Part shown: piece after piece, positions 40,099-48,237 of the stretch
How positions within the stretch are numbered: the first letter of the stretch is position 1
Layout of the letters: the number at the start of each line of letters is the position of its first letter
From: Bog-159 sp963843255
GTDB lineage: Bacteria; Acidobacteriota; Terriglobia; Bryobacterales; Bryobacteraceae
DNA length: 64,000 bases
Reading direction: 5' to 3'
NCBI GenBank assembly: GCA_963843255.1
Contig: CAWJJQ010000015.1
Span: 1-64,000, forward strand
Position numbers and translations under genes: made by a program
The notes under the pieces: model-generated
Told to the model about the DNA's origin: nothing
Databases searched by the model: none
What the model saw: only the letters and a program-made list of their open reading frames with translations

Positions 40099-41250
40099 AT
40101 GAAATCGCCCTATGTGATGGATCTCAAGCCGGATCAAGTGATCACGGGCAGCTTTCTGGTCTGCTCGAAGGAGATCCGGCAGAAGAAAAAGGGCGATCCG
40201 TACCTTTCGCTGCTGCTGGGGGACCGCACAGGCGAGCTGGACGCCAAGATGTGGGACAACGTGGCAGACGTGATGGCCACGTTCGAGCGCGACGACTTCG
40301 TCAAAGTCAAAGGGCTGCTTCAGATCTTCCATAACCGGCCGCAGTTGACGCTGCACACTATTCACAAGGTGGACGACCGGGAAGTGGATTTCACGGATTT
40401 CTTTCCGGCATCCAAACGCGATCCGGCGGAGATGTGGCGGGAGCTGCGCGAATTCGCCGCGGCCATCGCGAATCCGCATCTGCGCGGGCTGGTGGCCGCC
40501 TTGCTTGACGACGAAGATATCGCACGGCGCTACCCTGTGGCGCCGGCCGCCAAGCAGATCCACCATGCGTATTTGGGCGGGCTGATCGAGCACGTGCTGT
40601 CGCTGTGCCACCTGGCGCGCATGACCGCCAGCCACTACGCGATTATCGATGCCAGCCTGCTGATGACCGGCGTGATCCTGCATGACATCGGCAAGATCTA
40701 CGAGCTGAGCTACGAGCGCGGATTCAGTTACAGCGACGAAGGGCAGTTACTGGGACACATGCTGATCGCGGTGCGCATGATCGGCGATAAGCTGCGTGGG
40801 ATGCCGGACTTTCCGCCACGGCTGCGGTCGCTGGTGGAGCATATGATCATCAGCCATCACGGGCAACTGGAGTACGGCTCTCCCAAGACGCCGGTGTTTC
40901 CGGAGGCTATGCTGCTGCACTACCTGGACGATCTGGATTCCAAGATGGAGTGTATGCGGCACCTGATTGAGACGGACCGTCAACTGACCGGCAATTTCAC
41001 CAGCTACAGCGGATCGCTGGAGCGGGTGGTGCTAAAGAAGGAGAGCTACCTGGGGATGCCGGCGCCCGCGCCGCAAACATCCGTGCCGCAGGTTCCCGCG
41101 CCGCAGGCAAGCGTGATGCAAGGCGGGGCACCCGCGGCGCCCAAGCCGCAGTCCGCTGTTCCACCTCTTCCCAAAGCCAAGCCGGCGCCCAGCTCGGCAT
41201 TCGGCGATAAACTGCTGCAGGCGTTACAGCCCGCCGTTCCGGAGAAATGA
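40099..41250 (+). CDS. YhaM-like OB-fold/HD-domain 3'-5' exoribonuclease
   Basis: 383 residues. N-terminal OB fold (ITGSFLVCSKEIRQKKKGDPYLSLLLGDRTGELDAKMW) for nucleic-acid binding, then an HD domain: HHAYLGGLIEHVLSL, the HD pair in VILHDIGKIYELSY, HMIISHHGQLEYGSPKTP and LDDLDSKMECM. This is the domain order of YhaM/CbfA-type nucleases that degrade RNA and single-stranded DNA from the 3' end. The last 60 residues are a Pro/Ala-rich low-complexity tail (PAPAPQTSVPQVPAPQ). The BlaI-type gene overlaps its end by four bases. Confidence 0.87.
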   Translation: MKSPYVMDLKPDQVITGSFLVCSKEIRQKKKGDPYLSLLLGDRTGELDAKMWDNVADVMATFERDDFVKVKGLLQIFHNRPQLTLHTIHKVDDREVDFTDFFPASKRDPAEMWRELREFAAAIANPHLRGLVAALLDDEDIARRYPVAPAAKQIHHAYLGGLIEHVLSLCHLARMTASHYAIIDASLLMTGVILHDIGKIYELSYERGFSYSDEGQLLGHMLIAVRMIGDKLRGMPDFPPRLRSLVEHMIISHHGQLEYGSPKTPVFPEAMLLHYLDDLDSKMECMRHLIETDRQLTGNFTSYSGSLERVVLKKESYLGMPAPAPQTSVPQVPAPQASVMQGGAPAAPKPQSAVPPLPKAKPAPSSAFGDKLLQALQPAVPEK

Positions 41251-41630
41251 TGCGCAAGGCCGCGCCGCGCGAGATACCGCCTCCATTGGAACTGGTGTGC
41301 CTGAACGCGCTCTGGTCTCTCGAACAAGGGTCGGTGAAGGACGTGTTGCAACTGATCAACCAGAACCGGACCCTGGCGTACACCACGGTGATGACTATGC
41401 TGGACCGGCTGGTAGGCCGGAAGGTAGCCACGCGCCACAAGAGCGGCCGGTTTTTTATTTACGCACCCACCGTCTCACGCAACGACATGCGGCGGATCGC
41501 GCTGCAGGAATTTCTGGATAGTTACTTTGAGAGCTCGCGGGAGCAGTTACTGCGGTTCCTGGATGCGGAGCCGCGCGCGGCAGACCCGGAGCCGCGGCCA
41601 GTTACACATATCGACACGGTGTTACTGTAA
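41247..41630 (+). CDS. BlaI/MecI/CopY-family transcriptional regulator
   Basis: 127 residues. The winged helix matches BlaI/MecI: PPPLELVCLNALWSLEQGSVKDVLQLI, the recognition helix TLAYTTVMTMLDRLVGRKVATR and the wing KSGRFFIYAPTVSR. The C-terminal dimer region is short (RIALQEFLDSYFESSREQLLRFL). No BlaR-type metalloprotease sensor gene is next to it, so its signal and targets are unknown. ATG at 41247 overlaps the nuclease stop (ATGA); a second Met follows at once. It ends five bases from the convergent metalloprotease gene. Confidence 0.87.
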   Translation: MMRKAAPREIPPPLELVCLNALWSLEQGSVKDVLQLINQNRTLAYTTVMTMLDRLVGRKVATRHKSGRFFIYAPTVSRNDMRRIALQEFLDSYFESSREQLLRFLDAEPRAADPEPRPVTHIDTVLL

Positions 41631-41635
41631 GTGAC

Positions 41636-44200
41636 TTACGGCTGAGCCACAGTGATATAGAACGGCATGCTCAGGTCGCCATTGAAGGAGACGGTGACGG
41701 GCACCTGCTGGCCGGAAACAGAAGCCGTGAGCGCGAACTGAATGAGTAGATCGCCGGAGCCATCCTGCGCCTGCTGGATCGTGAATGCCGGGATATTGAC
41801 GCCGCCTTCGGTAACTGCTAGACGGCCGGGGGTTAGGGTGACGGCCGGATCCAGACCGCTCACAGTCAGCGTGACCGTGCCTCCAGGGGTAGCCGGCTGG
41901 GAGGTTTCGAGGGCGGTCCCAGAGGAAGAGAATGCGCCCAGGATGACCGGCGGAGGCGGATCGATCTGCAAGACCACCGGGTAGCCGCTCATGCCGCCGT
42001 TGTTCAGGGTGAGCACCGCCGGACCCACCGGGAGTCCCGCGGGAACCACGAAATTAATCTGGGTTGCGGAGGCATACAGAACCTGCACTTGCTGACCCTT
42101 CAGCGTGAGCGATGGATTACCGCCGGCCATGGCGAGGTTCTGTCCGAAAATGGAGGCGACGGCGCCCGGGTAGAGGCTGTTCTGCACGGGATAGAAGGCG
42201 TTGGAAATCGGGAGTTGGAGAGCGGGCAGGTTGGGATTCGCCGGCTTCACCTGGAAGCCCATGGGCTGCTCGTATACCTGAAATCCGGATATAACACTGG
42301 CCACTGTGCCGCGCTGCAGGGCCGTGGGCGATACGGTTACATTGGCCCAGACCTCGTTCGGACTAATGACCCACAACCGACGCACGGTAACATCTCCGGA
42401 ACCGAAGCCTAAGGTGGTGATCCCATCCTCAAACTGCATATTGGAGCTGGTGACTTTCACCATGGCCGACACACCCTGCGGCATGGCGGAGACGGAGATA
42501 GCAGCCGCGGGCGGGCTGCTTTGCGGATAAGTATAAGTCAGGGGGCTTTGCGACTGTCCCAGGCTCTGCATGGAATTCTGCCCGTCGATGTTGAAGACCG
42601 TCATGGTGGCGGTCTGATTGCTGGCGCCGGGCGGCGGGATTACAGTGATTGCCCCGGACTGGGTGAAGAAAGGGTTCGGATCCGGCTGGCCTGGCAGGCT
42701 GTCGAAGAAGACACGGCTGCCGGCATCCAGGTTCGTTCCGGTCACAGTCACGGATCCATCGGAGTTAGTAGTGAGGGCTGTGATCGCGGGGGGCGGATTG
42801 CCCACCATTTCAAGCGCCAGGGGCAACACGAAGATATCGTCGGGCAGGGTGAAAAGCAGGTGCTCCGGACCGAGCGCGGGCGTGGAGGTGTAATCGAAGT
42901 CCATGGACAGGAGCACGGTGTTCACGTCGCTATAAACCTGCTGTGCGTAGTCCGCAAGGTTGCCCCCAGGCGCGCCCAGCGCCTGCACGCTCTGCACGGA
43001 GGTGGAGGTCGCGCTAGAAGTGATTCCCTGCCCCTGAGCCACTACTGTCTGGACGGCGGCACCGGCATTTAGATATGCCGGCTGAATATAACCCGAGGCG
43101 GAGTTATAAGAGTAAGAAGTCACATCGTAAACTTCCACGGCGGAGCGCGGCTGAACCGTAAAGTTGACATTGCCGACGACGGCTCCCTGGGCGACGGCAA
43201 TGGGTGTGAACTGGCTGGGGTCCCAGACGGCGGGGCCGGGAGAGAAGGTGCTGACAAACGGTGCGCTGGGTGGAATCTGATTGCCGTTGACATCCCAGGG
43301 GCCCAGAATATTGTCAGTGGGCGGCAGGGGATGCACATATACCCAGTAGTTACCCGGCGGCAAACCATCGATCTCATAAGTTCCATCCGGAAGGGTCAGG
43401 GTGCTGACCGCCGGTCCGTTAGGCAACAAGGCAACCACGGAAGCAATGTGGACGCCGGCACCATTCATTGTTACCTGGCCGGTGATGGATCCATAGCCGA
43501 CCGGGTATCCGGCACGGGGATAGAGCAGTGAAATACCGGCAACGTCGTCGGCGTCGAGTGGATAGGCGACCGAAGTCGCTCGCGACACGGCCGTAGACAT
43601 AGCGGCCGCAGTATAAGTGTGCTGCAGACCGAGAGCATGGCCGATCTCATGCACTAAGGTGGTGAAGAAACTACCGGTATAACTCGGTCCGGTGAAGCTA
43701 TCCGTATCCGCCGCGGCCGAGGGCAACTGCAGATTGGAATTCAGGTGGATCATCGACGTGCCGATGGGAACGAAGGTGCTATCAGCGGGCACGACGGCGG
43801 GGACCGAGAAGCCTGTATAAGCCAGCACGCCCCTCATTTCCTCGAATACGATTTCGCCGGTGGGAACGCTTTGCGGAGTGCCGGCTACCTGCAGGCCGCC
43901 GAAGGCCACGCGCAGGTCGGAGGTAGGGACAGCGTTCCAAACCTGGGTAGCATTGCGGATCTGCTGCAGGACGGAAGGAAAACTGTCGTTCTGGGTGTAG
44001 CTGGCGGGACCGGCGTCGGAGACAAAGAAAGTGACGGTCTTATCAGGCAGGGCGGTGAGATCGAATTTTTCGAAGACGACAGTGTAGGGCGAGGAGGAGT
44101 TCAGATAGTGAACGTAGTGATAGTAAGCCGGCGACGGAGCGACACCCGCAATAAGCGCGGCCACAGCGAGCGCCCCTATGCGCACCCGCGCGCGGGTCAT
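41636..44200 (-). CDS. Secreted matrixin-like zinc metalloprotease with Solibacter-type C-terminal domain
   Basis: 854 residues, signal peptide (ending PSPAYY). The zinc site is FTTLVHEIGHALGLQH near residue 190 (HExxHxxGxxH), with the preceding RNATQVWNAVPTSDLRVAF pattern of matrixins. A carboxypeptidase-like beta domain (GSITGQVTMNGAGVHIASV, GTYEIDGLPPGNYWVYVHP) follows, then an IPT/TIG-like repeat (PAITALTTNSDGSVTVTGTNLDAGSRVFFD) and, at about 660-760, the Solibacter-type C-terminal module (NAFYPVQNSLYPGAVASIFGQNLA, LYASATQINFVVPAGLPVG). It is probably surface-linked. The start overlaps the stop of the next gene upstream by four bases (ATGA). Confidence 0.86.
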   Translation of the reverse strand: MTRARVRIGALAVAALIAGVAPSPAYYHYVHYLNSSSPYTVVFEKFDLTALPDKTVTFFVSDAGPASYTQNDSFPSVLQQIRNATQVWNAVPTSDLRVAFGGLQVAGTPQSVPTGEIVFEEMRGVLAYTGFSVPAVVPADSTFVPIGTSMIHLNSNLQLPSAAADTDSFTGPSYTGSFFTTLVHEIGHALGLQHTYTAAAMSTAVSRATSVAYPLDADDVAGISLLYPRAGYPVGYGSITGQVTMNGAGVHIASVVALLPNGPAVSTLTLPDGTYEIDGLPPGNYWVYVHPLPPTDNILGPWDVNGNQIPPSAPFVSTFSPGPAVWDPSQFTPIAVAQGAVVGNVNFTVQPRSAVEVYDVTSYSYNSASGYIQPAYLNAGAAVQTVVAQGQGITSSATSTSVQSVQALGAPGGNLADYAQQVYSDVNTVLLSMDFDYTSTPALGPEHLLFTLPDDIFVLPLALEMVGNPPPAITALTTNSDGSVTVTGTNLDAGSRVFFDSLPGQPDPNPFFTQSGAITVIPPPGASNQTATMTVFNIDGQNSMQSLGQSQSPLTYTYPQSSPPAAAISVSAMPQGVSAMVKVTSSNMQFEDGITTLGFGSGDVTVRRLWVISPNEVWANVTVSPTALQRGTVASVISGFQVYEQPMGFQVKPANPNLPALQLPISNAFYPVQNSLYPGAVASIFGQNLAMAGGNPSLTLKGQQVQVLYASATQINFVVPAGLPVGPAVLTLNNGGMSGYPVVLQIDPPPPVILGAFSSSGTALETSQPATPGGTVTLTVSGLDPAVTLTPGRLAVTEGGVNIPAFTIQQAQDGSGDLLIQFALTASVSGQQVPVTVSFNGDLSMPFYITVAQP

Positions 44201-44739
44201 TGGGAGCCCCCCGCGGCGATCTGCGAAACCAACTGCGGGAAAGGCATACTGATGGGCTGATAGTTAACCACCTGTCCGGTACCGCGGGCCAGGACCGTCT
44301 CGGTGGTAGGCATCTGGGAGGCGGTCACGTTGCCGGAGTTATCTGTCAGAAGGTTAAAGACACCCTGGGTAAAGCCAAGGGTAAAGGTGGCGCCTTTATT
44401 GGTGGTCCAGAGGAAGAGCAGGTACTGCCGGCCGGCGGCGAGTTGGGGAGCGCCGGGGAAGATCTGGCGGGTACCGTTGGCAGTTCCGCCCGGGACGAGC
44501 ACTTCGAGAGCGGTTTGGCTGCCGCCTTTCCACTGCTGTTGGACGCTGATCTTGTAATGGGTATAAATGGTGGCGCCGCTATAAGAAGCGGTGGATCCGG
44601 TGACCTTGCCCTGGAGGATGAGGGTAGATTGCGAGATCAGGTCGTTGACGGAGAGCAGCTCGAGCGTGGCACCCCAAGCGGGGGCGAGGAAAAGAGCAAG
44701 GCATAGCACGAGCCGCGCTGGTTTGGGCACAAATCGCAT
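44197..44739 (-). CDS. Secreted partner of the metalloprotease, unknown function
   Basis: 180 residues with signal peptide (MRFVPKPARLVLCLALF, ending AWGAT). The mature part is a compact beta domain (LELLSVNDLISQSTLILQGKVTG, YTHYKISVQQQWKG, AAGRQYLLFLWTT). Proteins with this pattern often precede matrixin-like proteases in acidobacteria, but I cannot name the family. ATG at 44739 has GGAAG eight bases upstream and a TATAAG box about 45 bases before it. The stop overlaps the protease start, so the two are co-translated; it could be an inhibitor, chaperone or cofactor of the protease. Confidence 0.7.
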   Translation of the reverse strand: MRFVPKPARLVLCLALFLAPAWGATLELLSVNDLISQSTLILQGKVTGSTASYSGATIYTHYKISVQQQWKGGSQTALEVLVPGGTANGTRQIFPGAPQLAAGRQYLLFLWTTNKGATFTLGFTQGVFNLLTDNSGNVTASQMPTTETVLARGTGQVVNYQPISMPFPQLVSQIAAGGSQ

Positions 44740-44854
44740 AAGAGCACTTCCAATACCAACTCAAGCAACTGAAAATAAACTACTTATAATGGTGTAACTG
44801 CTGCCGGCTGTGTTTCTTGGACACGCTTTCGTGGCCGCATGCCCCACTCCGGCA

Positions 44855-46786
44855 TTATGATTTTCGGACTATAAGAAGTGGCACTCTCAAATCGTGCCGC
44901 ACTGGATTAATTGTATTACCGAATATCAGATCTTTCAAACGGCGGTGGCCGTGGGCGCCCATGATGATGAGGTCGGGGGCGATTTGGGAGGCATAGCGCA
45001 CGATTTCGCGGCCTGGCTCGGGGCCATGGATAATGGCGGCTTCCACTTCGATCCCCTCGGCCCGCAAGGATTCGCTAATGCGGTTGAGGTAATGCTCGCC
45101 GGCCTCCACTTCGGCGGTAGCGGCCAAAGGTCCATAGACGCGGCTGGTGACGCCTTCTTCCACGTGCAGCAGGTAGAGCTTGGCGCCGTGCATTTTGGCC
45201 ATGGCGGCGGCGTGCCCAAGCGCCTGGCGGTCGAGGTCGGTATGGTCCAAGGGCACCAGGATGCGGCGGTATTCGAGGGGCGCGGGCGGTTCGGCGGCGG
45301 GGGCTTCGGGGACGGTGAGAGAGGTTCGGCCAAAGCCATGCCGCACCCAGTGGGAGATGGCGGGCTCGAAGGAGATCCAGAGGAGTAGGGCGGCCAGGGT
45401 GATGCCCACCAGGCCGATCGGCAGCCAGATGGCGGGGCGGCTGGCGGAGGATCCCAGCAATTGCCCTATGCCATCGGCGAGCAGCCATACGTTAAGTCCC
45501 AGGATGAGGAGGGCAACGGGCCAGGAGAGCAGCTTGACCCAGGCTTTGTTGGCGAAGCTGCCCATGCGGCGGCGATCGCTGGTGAAGTGGATCAGGGGGA
45601 TGACGGCGAAGGGCAACTGCATGCTGAGGATCACCTGGCTGAGGATCAGCAACTGGTAGGTGCCTTTGTCGCCGGAGACGTAGACGGTGATCGCCGCGGG
45701 CACGATGGCGATGCCGCGGGTGATCAGGCGGCGCAGCCAGGGGCGCATACGGATATTCAGAAAGCCCTCCATAACGATCTGGCCGGCGAGGGTGCCGGTG
45801 AGCGTGGAGGACTGGCCGGAACAGAGCAGGGCCACGGCGAACAGGATGCCGGCGGCGGCAGTGCCCAGAAGCGGGGCGAGCAGCAGGTGGGCCTGCTGGA
45901 TCTCGGTGACCACCACGCCGTGCCGGAAGAAGACGGCTGCAGCCATGATCAGGATGGCGGCGTTGACCAGCAGGGCGGCATTCAGCGCAACCACGGAATC
46001 GACCAGATTGTAGCGGCAGGCGGCGCGTTTGCTGGCATCCGTGTGGCCGATCTGGCGGGTCTGCACCAGCGCGGAATGCAGGTAGAGATTGTGCGGCATC
46101 ACGGTGGCGCCGAGCATGCCGATGGCGACGTACAGGCTTTTGTTATTGAGGTGGGGAATTACGCCCCAGAGGACCTGGGAAGCGACCGGGCGGGCCAGCA
46201 GGATTTCGATGCAGAAGCAGGCGGCCATGACGGCGATCAGCGCCAGGATGAAAGCTTCGATATAGCGCATGCCGAGGCCCTGGAACCAGAGGATCAGTAG
46301 GGTGTCGGAAGCGGTGAGCAGGACGCCGATCAGCAGCGGGACGTGGAACAGGAGATTGAGGGCGATGGCGGCGCCCAACACTTCGGCCAGATCGCAGGCG
46401 GCGATGGCGATTTCGCAGAGCACCCAGAGGGCGATGGTGATGGGGCGCGGGTAGGTTTCGCGGCAGGCCTGGGCCAGATCGCGGCCGGTGACGATGCCGA
46501 GGCGGGCGCTGAGGGTTTGCAGCAGGATCGCCATGAGGTTGGAGAAGATCAGGACCCAGAGGAGGGTATAGCCGAAGCGGGCGCCGCCTTCGAGGTCGGT
46601 AGCCCAATTGCCGGGGTCCATGTAGCCGACGCTGACGAGGTAAGCGGGTCCGGCGAAGGCGAACATACGGCGCCAGACGGAGACCTGGGAAGTACCGACG
46701 GTGGAGTGAACGTCGGCGAGGGAACGGGGGTCGGCGTGGCCGGTGGTAATCACAGTATCGTACTTGGAATTAACTATGATTAACAC
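44855..46786 (-). CDS. mntH: NRAMP-type Mn2+/Fe2+ transporter fused to a UspA domain
   Basis: 643 residues. Residues 40-480 are an NRAMP transporter with eleven or so helices: the metal-site DPGNWATD in helix 1, GATVMPHNLYLHSALVQTR in helix 6 (MPHN), and GQSSTLTGTLAGQIVMEGFL. Residues 505-643 form a universal stress protein domain: RRILVPLDHTDLDRQAL, HGAKLYLLHVEEG and the ATP-type loop IIMGAHGHRRLKDLIFGNT. Fusion to UspA is found in some bacteria and may couple uptake to nucleotide or stress state. The GTG start at 46786 is uncertain; GTG at 46753 is an alternative. Confidence 0.9.
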   Translation of the reverse strand: MLIIVNSKYDTVITTGHADPRSLADVHSTVGTSQVSVWRRMFAFAGPAYLVSVGYMDPGNWATDLEGGARFGYTLLWVLIFSNLMAILLQTLSARLGIVTGRDLAQACRETYPRPITIALWVLCEIAIAACDLAEVLGAAIALNLLFHVPLLIGVLLTASDTLLILWFQGLGMRYIEAFILALIAVMAACFCIEILLARPVASQVLWGVIPHLNNKSLYVAIGMLGATVMPHNLYLHSALVQTRQIGHTDASKRAACRYNLVDSVVALNAALLVNAAILIMAAAVFFRHGVVVTEIQQAHLLLAPLLGTAAAGILFAVALLCSGQSSTLTGTLAGQIVMEGFLNIRMRPWLRRLITRGIAIVPAAITVYVSGDKGTYQLLILSQVILSMQLPFAVIPLIHFTSDRRRMGSFANKAWVKLLSWPVALLILGLNVWLLADGIGQLLGSSASRPAIWLPIGLVGITLAALLLWISFEPAISHWVRHGFGRTSLTVPEAPAAEPPAPLEYRRILVPLDHTDLDRQALGHAAAMAKMHGAKLYLLHVEEGVTSRVYGPLAATAEVEAGEHYLNRISESLRAEGIEVEAAIIHGPEPGREIVRYASQIAPDLIIMGAHGHRRLKDLIFGNTINPVRHDLRVPLLIVRKS

Positions 46787-47120
46787 ATTGAGGGGCTGGC
46801 GTCAATTGGTCTGTGGGGGATGCGGTCATGGAGGTACCATTTTCGGCCGGAAAATGTGAAATGGGTATGTTCGAAGCCAATAAGTTGTTCGTTTAGTGAT
46901 GGTTGAAAAATGGGCGAAGCTACCGGGATTGTTGGTTGGTGAGGATCGGTCGGGATTGGATTGCGGGGATGCACCGGGTTCATTTCCGCTTTGAGGGTAG
47001 CATGCGAGGGTGGCAGGAACTGGCTTTGGGCGGGTGGGGCGGGCGGTAAGGTGCTGAGGGGCCGGGAGGTTGGGATGCGGGGGCCGGGTGTGAATGGGGC
47101 GGGTGACTGTTTGTCGCAGC
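46787..47120. other. Intergenic region upstream of mntH with repeat copy B
   Basis: The gap separates mntH from the damaged coiled-coil gene, both on the minus strand, and should contain the mntH promoter. It holds the second dispersed repeat copy (46848-46923). The remainder (46930-47110) is G-rich on the plus strand (GGGGCGGGCGG-type runs) with no gene I can support. Confidence 0.45.
46848..46923. repeat. Dispersed intergenic repeat, copy B (partner at 9203-9278)
   Basis: Shares the exact 19-mer ATGTTCGAAGCCAATAAGT (46867-46885), the same 19-base spacing and a nearly identical final 19-mer ending GGCGAAGCTAC with copy A. Both copies lie 60-180 bases upstream of a minus-strand gene start. 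Confidence 0.7.
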
Positions 47121-47926
47121 CTACTTTCCTTCGGAACGCGCTGGGTTTGTCCCAACGATTATGTCGATCTCGCCGAGCCGCAACTCCGGCGCTTCAACCT
47201 CTCCGGCATTAATGCCCACAGCCCTGAGGATTCGCAAAAGCTCTCGGGCCCGGGCGTTTTTCTCATCTTTGCAGAGGATTGATACACCTTCAGGCGGGCG
47301 CGTCGGCCCGACGCCGGCAGCGGTTTCGGCGCGCACGCCGGCGCTCTGAAGTGCGCCACCTAATTCGTCAGCATACCTGGCTGCTTCCGTGTCTCCGAGC
47401 GGAAAGGGGACCTTTAACTCAAGACCGACGAGCCATGCCGGCGTCTCGCGACGAATGCGCTCCGCTTGTTCAAGGGTAAAATTGATCGCCAACTCAGTTC
47501 CCGTTCTATTTTTGCGGCACGTTCCGCTATAGCAGTTAGGTGCGCCTCGGCTTCCGCAACTTGCTTTATCGCCGACTTAATAGCTCTCTCAAAGGTATCT
47601 GCTTCCTGGCGTGCCGTACGGGCATTGAGCTCGGCATTAGCTGCCTCGTCTGCAGCTTTGGGCGACTCGCGCTTCGCTTTGTCGGCATCATCTCTTGCGG
47701 TCTGCGCCCTAACGATTGCGGAGTCGGCTACCGCACTGGCGCGCGCTGATTTTGCCAGAGCGCCCTCGGCCTTTTTTCCAAGGATCCGATCACCCTTCCG
47801 GATATTTGGTTGGTTTCAACGAGGCATTTCAGTTCACACCCAGGGTACCAGAAGCGTATTCTGCAAATCCCAGCAACGCAATTCCCTTGTTAGCTTGGTG
47901 ACTTCAGCCGGGTTGGGGACCGTCAT
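47121..47926 (-). pseudogene. Damaged gene for a coiled-coil protein
   Basis: From ATG 47926 (AAGG seven bases upstream) the frame reads MTVPNPAEVTKLTRELRCWD, then meets two TGA stops six codons apart (about 47834 and 47816). The same frame then continues as a long Ala/Glu/Lys-rich coiled coil (ALAKSARASAVADSAIV, ADEAANAELNARTARQEAD, VAEAEAHLTAIAERAAKIE) to about 47480. The C-terminal domain is in another frame (47121-47492: NFTLEQAERIRRETPAWLVG, DTEAARYADELGGALQSAGV, RLGEIDIIVGTNPA). Reading in a third frame around the stops also looks like protein (CELKCLVETNQISGR), so several indels rather than true stops may be present. Family not recognised. Confidence 0.5.
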
Positions 47927-48237
47927 TAGGAACCTTAGACACCTGCGGGAATGGTCGGAATCTGTCTGCCACAGTCGTTAAAGCCATGCGATGTCGTCCG
48001 GTACTGTACCAAGCGATTATGAGACATGCTGGGCGATCCGCATGGCGGACGGCATAGGGCCCGTTCTTTCTTCCATTTAGTCGTTGGCCGAAGGGGTGCC
48101 CGTACAATTGCAATAGTCTGTCCCCGTTGGTCGGAAAAGTCAATGCGGTGCCACAGCGGGCACTTTTATACGCCGGGCTGAGAGCCCGGCGGCAGCGCAC
48201 GGCGCCGCCCCACTGGCAAATGCTAGCCTAGCTTTAT
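47927..48237. other. Intergenic region with hairpin element upstream of tldD
   Basis: No gene seen. At 48171-48217 there is a strong hairpin (GCCGGGCT and AGCCCGGC around GAG) followed by GGCAGC and CCGCCCCACTGGC, a layout also found at 15275-15320. A divergent promoter for tldD (plus) and the coiled-coil gene (minus) should lie here; TTATAT just before the tldD ATG is a possible -10-like box. Confidence 0.45.
48171..48217. repeat. G/C hairpin element (similar to 15275-15320)
   Basis: Stem-GAG-stem hairpin, a GCAGC linker and the shared end GCCCCACTGGC. A copy with the same layout lies at the 3' end of the transpeptidase gene, and a shorter relative at 3770-3792 after the KAS III-like gene. 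Confidence 0.5.

Noticed and set aside
46770..46783. TTAA-N6-TTAA motif at the mntH start as an MntR or Fur box
   Set aside because: The match is short, overlaps the annotated start codon region and does not follow a known box; A/T-rich chance is enough.
47810..47840. Two in-frame TGA codons in the coiled-coil gene as selenocysteine or recoded Trp
   Set aside because: They are not at a conserved Cys, no hairpin follows at the right distance, and the surrounding frame shows other breaks, so damage or sequence errors explain them better.
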